Source of the DNA: Parietaria judaica
Lineage: Eukaryota > Streptophyta > Magnoliopsida > Rosales > Urticaceae
Direction: 5' to 3'
Assembly: GCA_954871525.1 (NCBI GenBank)
Contig: OX940864.1
Location: 15,556,001 to 15,620,000, forward strand
DNA length: 64,000 nucleotides
The position numbers were made by a program, and so were the translations under genes. The notes under the pieces were generated by a model, which saw only the letters and a list, made by a program, of their open reading frames with translations, did not search any database and was not told where the DNA came from. Shown piece by piece: positions 1-18,416 of the stretch; position 1 is the first letter of the stretch; every line of letters starts with the position of its first letter.

Positions 1-84
1 GTGTGAAAAATAGGTAGGCTTTCACTGCACCAACTGAATATAATATAAGCATGTGTAAGTTATATAGTATTTATCAAAATTTTG

Positions 85-169
85 AGGCCCTTTCAACTAA
101 GCTTATTTTAATCGTTTTTGTGGGGCCCTAGGCATGGGCCTAGTCCGCCTATGCCTAGGGCTGGCTCTG
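85..169. mobile_element. hAT-type transposon end (fragment)
   Basis: A GC-rich stretch ends in TAGGGCTGGCTCTG at 169. Its reverse complement starts CAGAGCCAGCCCTAGG, the form of many plant hAT terminal inverted repeats. The partner end and the 8-bp target duplication would lie left of the window, so family and size cannot be settled. Confidence 0.45.
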
Positions 170-2960
170 ATCTAAATAACGATTATACCCTGTTTGAAGA
201 TATGATTATGAGAAAGCTGATATTAGTAGAAACTGTACAAATTTGTTTTAAAATTCTACAAGTAACTGTTATCAACTTATCATAAAAGAAATCATAGAGA
301 TTTGTTTTAAAATTCTACAAATTAGTGTCAATGTAATCAATATATGGTTTCCTCTCTAATAAGTTTATGTTTTTCATGGATTTTACTTATATAATGTCGA
401 TGATTTTGGTTGGGTTATTATTAAGATTTTTATTTATTGAATTGTTCAATGATCTAATTTACATATTTTTGATTTGATTATGACAAATACACACACTTTA
501 AACTCACAACCAACCGCTCTCCGGATCAGGTTTCGACGTTGAGATTCCCCTTTCTCACTCCGATTTCATCTACGACATAGACTCATCTCCAACGCCTAGC
601 CCTCGCTATTCAATGGTGAGTCTCTTTAATCATAGCCGATCATGAATTTATTTTTTCAATGATACTCATCGCTATGCATTTTTTCAATGTCGATAGACAT
701 TTTTGTATATATGGCTCTCTGTTTGATTTCAAATAAAAAAACTAATAGTGTTCGTTTCTTTTAGAGGACAATGTCACGAAACCTCGGCAACTCCGATCAC
801 CAAAAAAAAAAAAATGACCGGTCGACGCCTCAAATTTTGCGGAGCAACCGTCTGTTTCCAAACATAAGCAAAGTTTTTTCGGCAACGGGAAGTAAGTCAT
901 TCCCTTTGTTTCATAGTTTTCTTTATCCTAATATTTCTCTCTACAAGTTTGATGTAGAAAGTTGTGCTCTTAAACTTTATAAAATGCAAACAAAAAAACT
1001 TTATGTAATGCAATGATGTACAAGTCTGATTTATCTGAATGAGTACTATATCTTGTTCGACGAAATGCTTATTAGAAAGGTGATCATAATAGAAATTCTA
1101 CAGATTAGTTTTAAAATTCTACAAGTAAGTGTTTACATATTTATGTAGTTACCTTCATGAGAAATTAAAGTTGATTTTAAGGAAACTTTTTTCTTATTTT
1201 TCCAGGATTCCATCAATATGATAGTCTTTTAATTTATGAAGCATAAATTGATGGTTTTTGGCCGACACGGTTCCCGAAATTATTGCCTTTTTATATATAT
1301 AGATTATAGTTCTTCTAACTTGGTTGATCTAACGTGGATTTGCTCACTTCTTCGGGGTTATTTTATATCACAGATTTTTCGTTCAATCATAGTCGTGAAT
1401 TGTAAGTAGTATGACTTTGACTTAGTCTACATACTAGTGTTATTTAACTTTTTGTCTTACAGATTCATAATTCCCGGATATAGTTTTCAATTTTAGTTAG
1501 ATTATGTTATAGTGTTGATTTTTAACAATGTTTTTCACTGAACTAGAGTGTGCTTTGTTCATATCACACCATTTGGCACTATATCTTACAACTTCTGGAT
1601 GTACATTCAAGTTAATCAATGATGATTTCATAGAAATTTTCTCTTAGCCTCTCAAATACACTGACAGTGAATGTCTCCGATGATGCCAACAAGAATAACT
1701 ACAGCAAAATACTCGCCTACACTCCGAGGTAATTTATAATCTGAATATACGTGGTTGTTCTGGTTTGTTTTTCTGTGTTTCCTAATCTTTTGTGTACTTC
1801 AAAACAATTTTTAACTAAGACTGAAATAGGTACAAAATTAACTTTAATTGAACCGGACTTTATGAATGGAAAAAAAAAATCTAAACTTCTAATTGGTTAT
1901 CTATTCTTTGTTTACAAGTGAGTAAATTCAAATATTTTTATTTTATTATTGTTTATCGGCAAGCTAACAGTTCATAAATGATTAACGTTTACATATTTCA
2001 TTTACAGTAAATATGGAACAAAATGAGTATAGCTAATGTCATTTCTTTTTGTATGTTAAAGTTCTTGATAGAGCCGCTGTTCAGCCTGTGCGGATCTGCT
2101 ATGTTTTTTAAAGATGCAATGCGGAGTGGTAATAAGGCGGTTTTATGTAGACCATCTCCTTACATTCGCCGATTTATGATTTAGTTTCTTTTTAGCAGCA
2201 AGTTCAATATTTCAGAATTAAAAAAAGATAAGGCATGGTATGTAATGGGTAAAATTAGTGTTGTATGGTGTTAAAAACATGTTTCTTTAGTGAATTTGAC
2301 GTTATAAATTGTTAAAAAGTCTATTTGTTTGATAAATTAGCTCAATGAAATTAATATTTTGATTTTTCAATTTAAAATTTGGATTCGATTGTTGCTTTTG
2401 AAAAGTGGTTTGAAGAATGTTTTCCGAAGATAATGCTTCTCCGTCCACCTACCGCTGGGTTGCTTTTCCTGTAATTAAAAAAATATTAGTAATGTGCCGT
2501 TTAATTAAAAAAACATATTAACATGTCGTTTTAATTTCAGTTAAAAAATATATATACTTTTGCAATAAAATTAGACAATAGTGGTGAAAAACTCAATGCT
2601 TTACAAAACAGAAAAAAAATCAATTTATTAAATGTTGTTGAACGTTTCAAATGTCATCATATAAAATTAAAAATGTATTTGCTATGTACTTAAAAGATCC
2701 TAATTTTTTTCACAGTTAACGTTAAAAATATAATCATTTTAACTTCACAGTTAAATTACAATAAAAATTTGACAAATGTAATAATGTTTTCAATTTGGTA
2801 CTAAAAAATATATATATTTGGTATCAAGCTTTTTCAAATATTTATGATCCTATTAAATTAAAAACGTAAATAACATTACACAACAACATATGTAATTTTT
2901 TAAACAAACCTAATATTTCTTATGATATCGCATAATTAATTTAGTTAATATTTTCAACGC
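170..2960 (+). other. Presumed Helitron interior, exon-like scraps only
   Basis: AT-rich DNA with no long open frame. Short GC-richer pieces look like exons with splice signals: about 525-613 ends ATG|GTGAGT; about 765-890 follows a TTTTAG acceptor; 1649-1728 reads open between CTCTTAG and a |GTAATT donor. No protein family is recognised in them. Because a Helitron 3' terminus lies at 2961-2991, they may be captured gene fragments, but the Helitron 5' end was not found, so the extent is inferred. Confidence 0.3.
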
Positions 2961-2991
2961 CACCGCGCGAAGCGCGGTGCCGGTCCACTAG
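2961..2991 (+). mobile_element. Helitron 3' terminus
   Basis: A perfect 8-bp stem (CACCGCGC / GCGCGGTG) with a GAA loop spans 2961-2979. Eight bases later comes CTAG at 2988-2991, followed by T. This is the canonical Helitron 3' end: subterminal hairpin, then CTRR, inserted before T. The hairpin is identical to the one at 62352-62370, so both belong to one family. The 5' TC end of this copy is not visible. Confidence 0.85.
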
Positions 2992-3134
2992 TATCCATTA
3001 ATTGCCAACGAATCCAAGTGGGGAACATTATTATTTGTATAGTTATATATAGATTTTTGTATATGCAATCTCAACATATGTGCTAAACTTTCGATAAGCA
3101 AAATAGCAATAGCATTTCCGTTAACACATGCATT

Positions 3135-3419
3135 CAGTGGCGTAGCCAGACTTTTATTTCAGACGAAGCACAGAGCGTATTTCAATAGTTTTTTATTTGT
3201 CCAGATACGTAAACAAATGAAAATTATAAACAACTATATTAAAGCGACTATTAGACATATAAATAGATAATATTACTTTTCGAAAGATAATAGAATAAAT
3301 TTATCGAGTCAAGAAGGAAGAGGGAATGAGAAGAGTCGAATCAAATTATAATAATATTTTTTTGTTTAAAGTGAGCGTATGCACGTGCATTCACTGGTGC
3401 ACATGTAGCTCCGCCACTG
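3135..3419. mobile_element. hAT-family MITE, 285 bp
   Basis: Ends are CAGTGGCGTAGCCAG and, inverted, CAGTGGCGGAGCTACA, a standard plant hAT terminal repeat. A perfect 8-bp target duplication CATGCATT lies at 3127-3134 and 3420-3427. No coding capacity, so it is non-autonomous. Confidence 0.92.
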
Positions 3420-3630
3420 CATGCATTTGGAAAATAGGTTGTTGAACAATCTTGAGGACTAATAATCAATGCAATTACACCTGAAACATAGATATTTAGT
3501 AACGCGGTTTATGATATCTTATGTAGGTTAGTTAATAATTTACAATATAGTCTTTTCAATTAAGGTTAATATTGATTAAAAAAAAAAAAGAGAACTTATC
3601 ACTATTGGCCCTTCCATTAGTAGGGATGTT

Positions 3631-4268
3631 TGGATTTGGCTACTCGGTCATAAATATAGCAAAAATAACCTATCAATTACGATTATTTGTATGAACTTAG
3701 CCCCTCGGTTATGAAAATAACAAAAATAACAGTCCGAATATTAATATTTTTCTTTTCTTGATATGACCCCTATTCCGTCAAAAATGTTAAATTGGAAAAC
3801 TTGAAACATAATGTAATAAGGCATCTTGGTCATCTTAAATTAGTTTTATATTCGTAATATTTAAAAAAAAATACAATTTCTTTTATCAGATATACCAATT
3901 ATACTTGTAATTCACTCCTAAAATATAATGTCATCATTAAAATTTTCAATTTAATCTCAATGATTATGTTATGGAGACGAATTGAAAATTTATACTAAAT
4001 AGTCGGTATATTAGTATTTTTGTAAGAAGAATTAATATTATATAATTTTTATTTATTAAAATGTAATTATATATTCATCAATATTAAATAATACTCTTTC
4101 TTAAATTTTCCCATCTAAATTAACATTTTTAAACGGCATAGGTGTAACATTTACTCAAAAATCATAATTGAAAAGCTGTTTTCACTATTAATAATGGAGG
4201 GCCAAACCACGCAAAAATCATAATCGATGGATTATTTTTGCTATTTTCATAACAGATGGGCCAAATCC
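3631..4268. mobile_element. Probable TIR element (MITE), about 640 bp
   Basis: The ends are imperfect inverted copies: GGATTTGGC followed by a motif close to ATAGCAAAAATAA on the left, and the reverse complement of both on the right near 4225-4268. The inside is AT-rich and non-coding. No clear target duplication was found, so superfamily and exact ends are uncertain. Confidence 0.4.
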
Positions 4269-4559
4269 ATACTTTTTTCATACAGAAGAACCTAATAATT
4301 ACTCCAAAAAATATATAGTAACTCCTCGTCAATATTATCAATGAATGACTACTTATGTGTGTGTGTATATATATATATATATATCCAAGACTCCGATGGT
4401 ACGTTCACCAGATCAAGAGCTCAAATCGGGTCCATTCGACGTTTGATAAATCCGCAAAGGCATGGTTTTTGTAAAGATTCGATCTTACGTCTTATGTGGT
4501 TGAATCGGTCTATATATGCTATTCGTTATTGTTATTAGTATTTTTGGGTCATTAAAATA

Positions 4560-5290
4560 ATATGGCCCAAAAAAAAAAAAAAAAAAAACTAACATTCAAA
4601 GGCCCAATATCAAAGCCTTATCCCAAAAGCCCCATCCAAAAAGCCCATGAGCCAGATCCGGGAAGTCAGCCCAACCTCGGCCACGTAAGTTAACCTGGGC
4701 CTCGATCGGAAAAGACAGCTTGATGATCTTGCCTTCAAAAGTCACTCAAGTCCGGTTCAAAAAGTCAACCCAAACCCGGCTCCAAAAGTCAACTCGGGCT
4801 CGGCCTCATCTTTGAAAGTCAAACCAAGCCCAATCCTAAAAGTCAAACCCAACTTCAGCCCTTGAAACGTGGTCCTGAGCCTAACCTCGAAAAAGAAGAC
4901 AGAGCCTCAAATGCGAACAAGACGGGATACGAAGACAACGTCAAAAGTTTGATCTCGAAAAAAAAAAAAAAAAAAAACGACGAACTCCTTACCCCCACGA
5001 TTCCGACCTCGAGAAGTGCAAATACATGGCATAGACAACGCCAAAGGACGGCCGAGCCACTCCCCGAAGAAGCGTAACTCCAACACAGAAAGACGTCTCT
5101 ACTTTTATGCTCCAAAACGACCATTTTGATTTATAAAGATACTCCTCGCTCTCTATAAATAGTCAAGTCATCCAAAAATTTAAGACTTAATTAATTAGTT
5201 TTGGCCACCCCGAGATCACTAGATCTGGCCCACAATCGAACCTTGGATCGATTTTCACGTTGATCCAATTTACGTTTTCTTCACTTATAT
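4560..5290 (+). other. Repeat-like segment, possible LTR remnant
   Basis: After a poly-A run this stretch carries many degenerate copies of a phrase like AAAGTCAACCC, then a TATA-like CTCTATAAATAG at about 5151-5162 followed by a leader-like stretch. That layout suggests an old retrotransposon LTR with its promoter. No LTR partner, primer site or duplication was seen. The open frames here are low complexity and not credible genes. Confidence 0.3.
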
Positions 5291-6072
5291 TGAAAGCAAA
5301 ATTTGGAGATCACTATGAAAGATTTGGCTATTTGAGCATGAAATTTTATTGGTTATAAGTTCCTTTTCAAATTTAGTTTTGTTTTATTAAAAGAACGAAA
5401 AATTCATTAGCTCTTATCTTGCACCCGTTGACTTTTTTTTATAATTCACATTCCTCTTAGTTTGAAGAACCTCCAACTCATATAGTTGAATCTCTTTGTT
5501 AAAATGAAATAAAATTTTCCCTATAAAAATATACTCTTAGGGGAAGTTTTTGTTTTCGTGCGGCACATGTTTGTATAACCAAATATTGTAATCCCAATGA
5601 ACTATTCGTCGTTTTTAAACGTACGACACAACTTCCTACCTAAACCTTAGAATTCTTCTCGGGTTAAGTAAATATACCATAATTAGTATATGGCCCATGA
5701 TATAACTGAAGATTTCTCTTAAAGAAAAATAATAAAAATGAAGAAATCTTCCGTACAAAAATCCTAGGCCTCTCTTCCGCTTTACTCTAAAAAAAACATA
5801 ACTCTATATTTTCGGTTTTATAAAGTATTTGAAAACCGTAGATTCTTTCATTAGACCTACAACAAAGTGTACTAAAGATCCAATTGAAATAGAAATTCGG
5901 TCCTATATCCGATTTTGGACCCTAATCGACTTTGTGTTTGTCGTATAGATATATTTAGAGTTTTCGGTGACAAAGCTTTCGGTCCACCTACTAAAATTTT
6001 CAAATTCTATAAGCCCCTAGATTTATAATCAGAGTGTAATTAATTACACCCATCAAATACTTAGTCGTGCAT

Positions 6073-6390
6073 CCATCACCTCTGATACCCATCGTATTAC
6101 TGCTCAGATTGAGTCCATGGTTTTTTACTTAACCCGAGAAGTAGTAATGAAATTGCGCACTGTCATGCTAAACTCGCAATTAAGTCTAGAGGAAATATTA
6201 TTTGGTTCGAGTCTATTCCGCCAAGTATTGAACGTCTATTGTTGAATGATTAGGGAGTCCCGACCCTTGTTCGGGATGCTCGTCTGGCTGTAGCCAATGA
6301 TAATTTGATGTGGAGTACTCTTCCCTCCCGAGCCGCACCCATTTGGTGGACTCGAAGGGTTTAATGAGACTCATCTTTCTTAAAAAAAAA
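6073..6390 (+). mobile_element. 5'-truncated LINE, RNase H tail
   Basis: A 318-bp insertion ends in a poly-A tail and is flanked by an 18-bp direct repeat (6055-6072 and 6391-6408), the hallmark of target-primed reverse transcription. Allowing for two small frameshifts, it translates to the C-terminal RNase H-like part of a plant LINE polyprotein: an REGNEIAHCHAKLA-like motif followed by IIWFESIPPSIERLLLND. It is dead by truncation and frameshifts. Position in the tail is slightly ambiguous because the repeat begins with A residues. Confidence 0.8.
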
Positions 6391-6838
6391 AAATACTTAG
6401 TCGTGCATAAAAGAGTGTAATATTAGAGTGTAAATACCCCTTGACATATTAATTAATTAATTAATTAAAACCAATAAATCAAAATATCATAAATAAACAA
6501 CAGTACGTCCCAGAGAATAGGACACGGTATAGAAAACATCGCAAACATATTTGATATCATATGGACGAGAGTGATACTGTCCAAATGCACAATCTCACTT
6601 GTCCATTCAATTACATCCCAACATATATATATTTAAATATTTATTACCATAAAATAAAAATCTTAGGATCTTGATTCCTTGATCCAAAATCCAAGCCTCG
6701 AATTTCTCAGCCAAAAATCTGACCGAATTACTATTTAATTACTTCATTAATCAACAACATACAAATTAAGAACTCGACACTCAAACACAATTTTAAAGCA
6801 TTATTATATATACACATTATAATTATTATTTCATTACA

Positions 6839-13702
<6,864 letters not shown>

Positions 13703-13998
13703 TATAGCTTGCTGAAATGTTTTTTATCTTTTTTTTTTTTTTAAATTGGATAGTGAACAAGATTTTGGTTAGTGGAAATTTTAAGGTTAATTTGGTAAGA
13801 GTTTCTAACAATGAGTCTTCGGTTTGGTTTTTATTACTATTAGTATAGAAAAACAGGGTTTTTTCAATTTTTTAACTTTTTAAAACCGAAAGCCGAGTGT
13901 TACGGTGGTTAAATTCGGATTTAACCTTATTTTGATAAAAACAAAATCAACTTCTGATAATTTCTTTAAAAATTTACTAGAAATTTTATGAATCTAAG

Positions 13999-15013
13999 CA
14001 CTGGCGAAGCTACTTAGGGCCAAGTGGGGGCAGTGGACCCCACTTGGCTGGCCAAAACATCCACATCAGTTCATATTTTGCCCCCACTTATTTTATTTTA
14101 TTTAAAAATTCTACCGGCCAATGTTGACTCAGAGCCAAAGCCAAAAAATTACATCGACTTTCTGACTCTTCCCATCAAGTTTAACCCTTTCCGGCCGTTA
14201 TCCGCCTCTTTTCGGTGCAATATCTTTCTCCGGAAAGGATCTTGCTCTGAGTTTTCCTATAGATCTTCCCTTGTTTCGAGTTCGCGACTCGCCGCGACGC
14301 CATCGTTCAGGCGCTGCCTCTCTCCTCTCATCCAGCCAGTCGTTGCTGTAGTTTGCACAAGGCTTACTCGCCTTGTTGGTCGCCAAAGCAAGACTCTGCT
14401 TGTGAGTCTATCAGAGATAATTTTCTAAACTAATATCTACAGAAGCGTTCGATTAGATGATAGAGAGAGAGCGTGAGCATCCAAATTAAGAGGGACAAAA
14501 CCCAAATTATTGTCGTTTGGCTTTGGAATTTGCCATTTGAATATTCGACAAATGATTGTTGGTGCAACAAGGTGCTATGTGCTTGATTTGATGTAAGATT
14601 AATACAATTTGGTATTAATATTTTTTTAAATAAGATCAACGTATAGTATTAATAATAATATACTACATAATTTGGTGGTAATCTTCTAAGCACTAGTGAG
14701 TTACTACTAGTCTAACCCCTTGTGCCCTGTACAATTAAGAAATTTGTTTAAAAAATACTTACATATTACTAATCAACGTTTGAAAACGCCTGCAAAAGCC
14801 CACAAAATTATGTCTACGGAAGATATACATGTGTTGGCGCTTGGATTCTTCATGTTTTATCCCCGTGACTCGGTGATTTAGAGCTTGGCAAATGGCAATG
14901 TCTATTGTTAGTATTTTGTGTGAAATTGTGATTCCATTGATATTTGTGGTGAAATTGTTAATTTTATAGGTATTTTCCGCCCTCCCTTCGAACAATTTCT
15001 GGCTTCGCCCCTG
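13999..15013. mobile_element. hAT-like non-autonomous element
   Basis: Left end CACTGGCGAAGC and right end, inverted, CAGGGGCGAAGC, with the GGGGGCAG/CCCCCACTT phrases common just inside plant hAT ends. About 1 kb. The interior has a 134-codon open frame (14024-14428) that matches no family I recognise. The flanking 8-mers (AATCTAAG, GTCGAAAC) do not match, so it may be old or misbounded. Confidence 0.55.
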
Positions 15014-15026
15014 GTCGAAACGACTC

Positions 15027-16400
15027 GGTTCCAAAAGCAAAGTTGCTTAGAATTTAATTTCCAACAACTTTCATGTTGACATAAAATCCAAATTCTACTT
15101 TATTTTGTCAGTTAACTTCGGTTACCAAGATATGGTACTTTTGCCACGCTACTGATAAAACTATCTGAAGTCTGTCACAGACTTCAGTTTTATTAGTCTT
15201 GCCAAATGATCTTAAAAACATTTCAATGTTTTTATCACGTACGTATCATCCGTTACGGAGCTATCCTGGGGACCATGGACCCGTATCACTTAAGCTCCAA
15301 CGAACTGCTAGTTGTTCGTCAAACCTCGAAGTGATTCCACTATAGACCCGAGGCTGCACTCTTTAGTGATACGGTATATATTATTCCCTTTATAACAGCA
15401 GGGTGTCCATTAATACAATCAAATTCGGGTTATTGATCTTTCACTTGATGATCCACACATGAGCAGGCAGTTTCTACCGTTATGCCCCTCATTGCATTTT
15501 CATCCTTGACTCAGTCAGTAATATTATGAGTGACCCACTTATGGTTTCGATTCATAAGTTGTGCACGGGTACCTCTCACTTCTCACCACCGACAATCAAG
15601 GGAATCATCATGACTCTGAAGAGAGCTGCGTGATGCCCATATCTATGACCAAGCTACCCTTACTGCTGACTATCATGTTCCCAAAATAATAGTGTTGGGA
15701 ACAACGGTAATTTATTGTGTTCTTTAACGGTTAAATCAAAGAACAATCAAGCCAGCAGCTCGGACTCAAGATCACTCAGGACTTAGATCGAATATCCATT
15801 TGATCATCTACTAGTGACTCAACTTCAAGTTATCAGTGACGGTCTTATATGATAACTTCCGGAGTTTAAGTCAGGTCCAGTCCAGTATGAAGACACTTCA
15901 TACTTCATGCACTTCTAGTGAGTGTGACACACACAAAATCCAGAATAGGATTGTCACTTAGTCACATTAATGACCTTATACGATTAATGGGCTCCCACCC
16001 AGTTAATCAGGTCACGGACATTTTAAGTTCATTTATTATGATTATTAATTCTTCTTCACATTGACTCTGTTGTGATAATAATTCATAATTGCATCCTATA
16101 TGAACTAAGGATCAAACATTCTATTTTACTCTACCAGAAACTATAATAAGATTATCATAATAAGCATCATCTTTATTCAACGACTTGTCATAATCTTTTA
16201 CAAATGGATAAAAAATATCTTGTTTAATGACACATATGTCCAACACGCGCGCGCGTGGTGGTGTAACATTTGTGTGAGTCCTCCCCCATCCACAAAATCC
16301 TATGACCCAAAGGGCCCAAGCCCTTGTCCCTAATATTTGGTATATAAACATCACCAAACTCTTGTCATCTATCAATATGGGACTTTTTGTTATTCAACTA
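15027..16400 (-). mobile_element. Probable LTR-retrotransposon (Copia-like) remnant
   Basis: A non-coding stretch of mixed composition typical of a plant Copia-type LTR or leader, including TGTTGGGAACA-like text on the minus strand near 15690-15710. No gag-pol frame, no second LTR and no target duplication were found. Ends and superfamily are guesses. Confidence 0.3.
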
Positions 16401-16975
16401 ATATCACACATTCACACCTAACATACACATACACTTCACCTAATAATTTAACTTAATATTACACACTTCAAATAATATTATACACTTAACATACATATTA
16501 ACTTCACCTAACATACATATACACTTAATATGTATATTCATTTAATATTATACACTTCAACTAATATTAAATTTGTTAACATACATATACAATTAACATG
16601 CATATTCACTTCACATAATAATTTGACTTAATATTATACACTTAAACTAATAAAGTGACTTAATATTATACATTTCACCTACATATTTAAGTTACAAATG
16701 TGTTTTGTTGTATACAATTATGTCTTGTATTTATTAAATATTAAGTTTTGAATCTCTATATAAATATCTTGCTTAAATACTCAAATATTATACACTTTCT
16801 ATTATGTGTTTGAGTTTGAGATATTACTATATTAGACTATGTATTTGATAGTTGAGACTTGTTAGACTATGTTATTAGTGTTTTAGATTTGAGCTTTTTG
16901 ATGGAATTGTATGTGTGTGTATGACTTTACGTATCTACATATGTTTTGAATTTGAGGTATGATATTATAAAAATA
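16401..16975. repeat. AT-rich degenerate tandem repeat
   Basis: Irregular reiteration of phrases such as ACATATACACTT, TTCACCTAATA and TTAATATTA. No gene, RNA or clear boundary. Confidence 0.5.
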
Positions 16976-16977
16976 TT

Positions 16978-17137
16978 TTATAAGTTTTCCGTCGAAAAGT
17001 ATCGAAAAGTATCGATAATCCGTCGATAATCATCGATAAGTATCGGTAAGCGGTAAGCTACAGTATTATAGGTTTTCCGTCGGTTAATCGGTAAGCTATC
17101 GATTAATCCGTCGAAAACGGTAACCGATTTATCGACA
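16978..17137. repeat. ATCG-rich palindromic repeat, copy 1
   Basis: Begins TTATAAGTTTTCC and is packed with overlapping ATCGATAA / TTATCGAT and CGGTAA phrases, so it can fold on itself repeatedly. A second copy with the same beginning lies at 23455-23600, and a relative at about 22300-22490. Probably the end of a transposon family; no duplication seen. Confidence 0.5.
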
Positions 17138-17248
17138 AAAGAATACACTCTCTCTAGGTTCTCTCTATTTTGACTCACACTTTTTGGCTACTATACATCG
17201 AATGACCAAGCTCATGACTTTAAAACCCTAAAAGCCAAACGTGTTTGA

Positions 17249-17461
17249 AACCAAGCAAGCTTGGCCTAGTGGTAACACCACTACACCTCTATTCAAGAGG
17301 TCACGGGTTCGAAACCCCATGGGACTCAAAGAGTGCCCCCTTTACATATATGTAAACTTGACCAATAGTGCCACCTGTTCTTACACCGAATATATCTAGT
17401 AATGCGAGAGTGCATTGTAACCTTGGCCGATAACGCCACCACATTCAAAAAAAAAAAAAAG
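17249..17461 (+). mobile_element. tRNA-derived SINE
   Basis: Polymerase III promoter boxes of tRNA type are present: A box TGGCCTAGTGG at 17262-17272 and B box GGTTCGAAACC at 17306-17316. An A-rich tail follows at about 17448-17461. A perfect 17-bp target duplication flanks it (17232-17248 and 17462-17478). The head resembles a tRNA but the rest does not, so it is a SINE and not a working tRNA gene. Confidence 0.93.
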
Positions 17462-17870
17462 AAGCCAAACGTGTTTGATAAGTTGCATAAAGCAACACAT
17501 GAGAAAATACCTAAATACCCTTAAGGCAAAAGTACCCATTTACCCTTAATTAGGCTTCACAATAACAACAATGGTTGGTCCTAATATATCTAATAATAAA
17601 ATGTTACTTTATATTATATGTATCTTCCACCTTCTTGCTTCAAGTTATGTACACAACACAATGGATCTCTTGTTAAGATCTCTCCGTTAGAGATAGTGTA
17701 CACTAAATAAAAATAAAACCTCTATAATAATAGACCTCTAATTGAAGATTATACTCACTAAGTAATATATATTAGAAAGAAAAAAAAAAGGAACATAATC
17801 AAACATTATAAATTAAATTGTTCAATAATCGATTCAAAAGCAGAATGTAGCAAAAAAAATTACCATCAAC

Positions 17871-18110
17871 CAAGGGCGGAACCACCTTATTGCAAAGAGG
17901 GGTTGAAACCACCCCATAAATTTATGAAAATGCATTAATATGGCCCAATTTTTGAAAAATTATTAAAATCAACCCCCCCAAAGCAAATGTTCGGCCACCC
18001 CAAAGCGCACGTTTGTGGAGCCGACAACTACAAACGTGTAGTCTAGTGTAGTTTCGGCCCATCAAAAAAATTTCGACCCCCCCTTTCCTGAAATCCTGGT
18101 TCCGCCGTTG
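17871..18110. mobile_element. hAT-family MITE, 240 bp
   Basis: Ends CAAGGGCGGAACCAC and, inverted, CAACGGCGGAACCAG. Perfect 8-bp target duplication CCATCAAC at 17863-17870 and 18111-18118. Non-coding, with homopolymer C runs inside. It lies about 300 bp past the stop of the bZIP gene, so it may fall in or near that gene's 3' end. Confidence 0.93.
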
Positions 18111-18416
18111 CCATCAACTACTCAAAAAGCAAAAACTTTGTTGAAAAGGGATGGGCTTAATGAGAGGACTATCTCAATTGATGGGAGGCAAAAAAACATA
18201 CAAAAAATACTTATTTTCACGCTCTTTTTCTTTACTTTTCTTGCGAAGAGAAGCTACATTTCACGTTAATTGGTACAATCTCAAACTACCGAGTTACCAC
18301 CGCTTTCGTGCGAAAGCGGGCCAAAAAGAAAACCGGCTCTCAAAATCTTCGGTTGCCCGCCGTTTCTACGGTCTATGTGCACCGATGCATGATCAGAGCC
18401 GTGGGTGAAACGAAGC

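Noticed and set aside
4862..5124. Protein frames on both strands
   Set aside because: They run through a poly-A tract and low-complexity repeat text with no family match.
16978..17178. CRISPR-like array
   Set aside because: The repeats are short, overlapping and irregular, and the window is plant nuclear DNA.
17255..17320. A tRNA gene
   Set aside because: Only the promoter boxes and part of the arms fit; the flanking 17-bp TSD and A-rich tail show a SINE.
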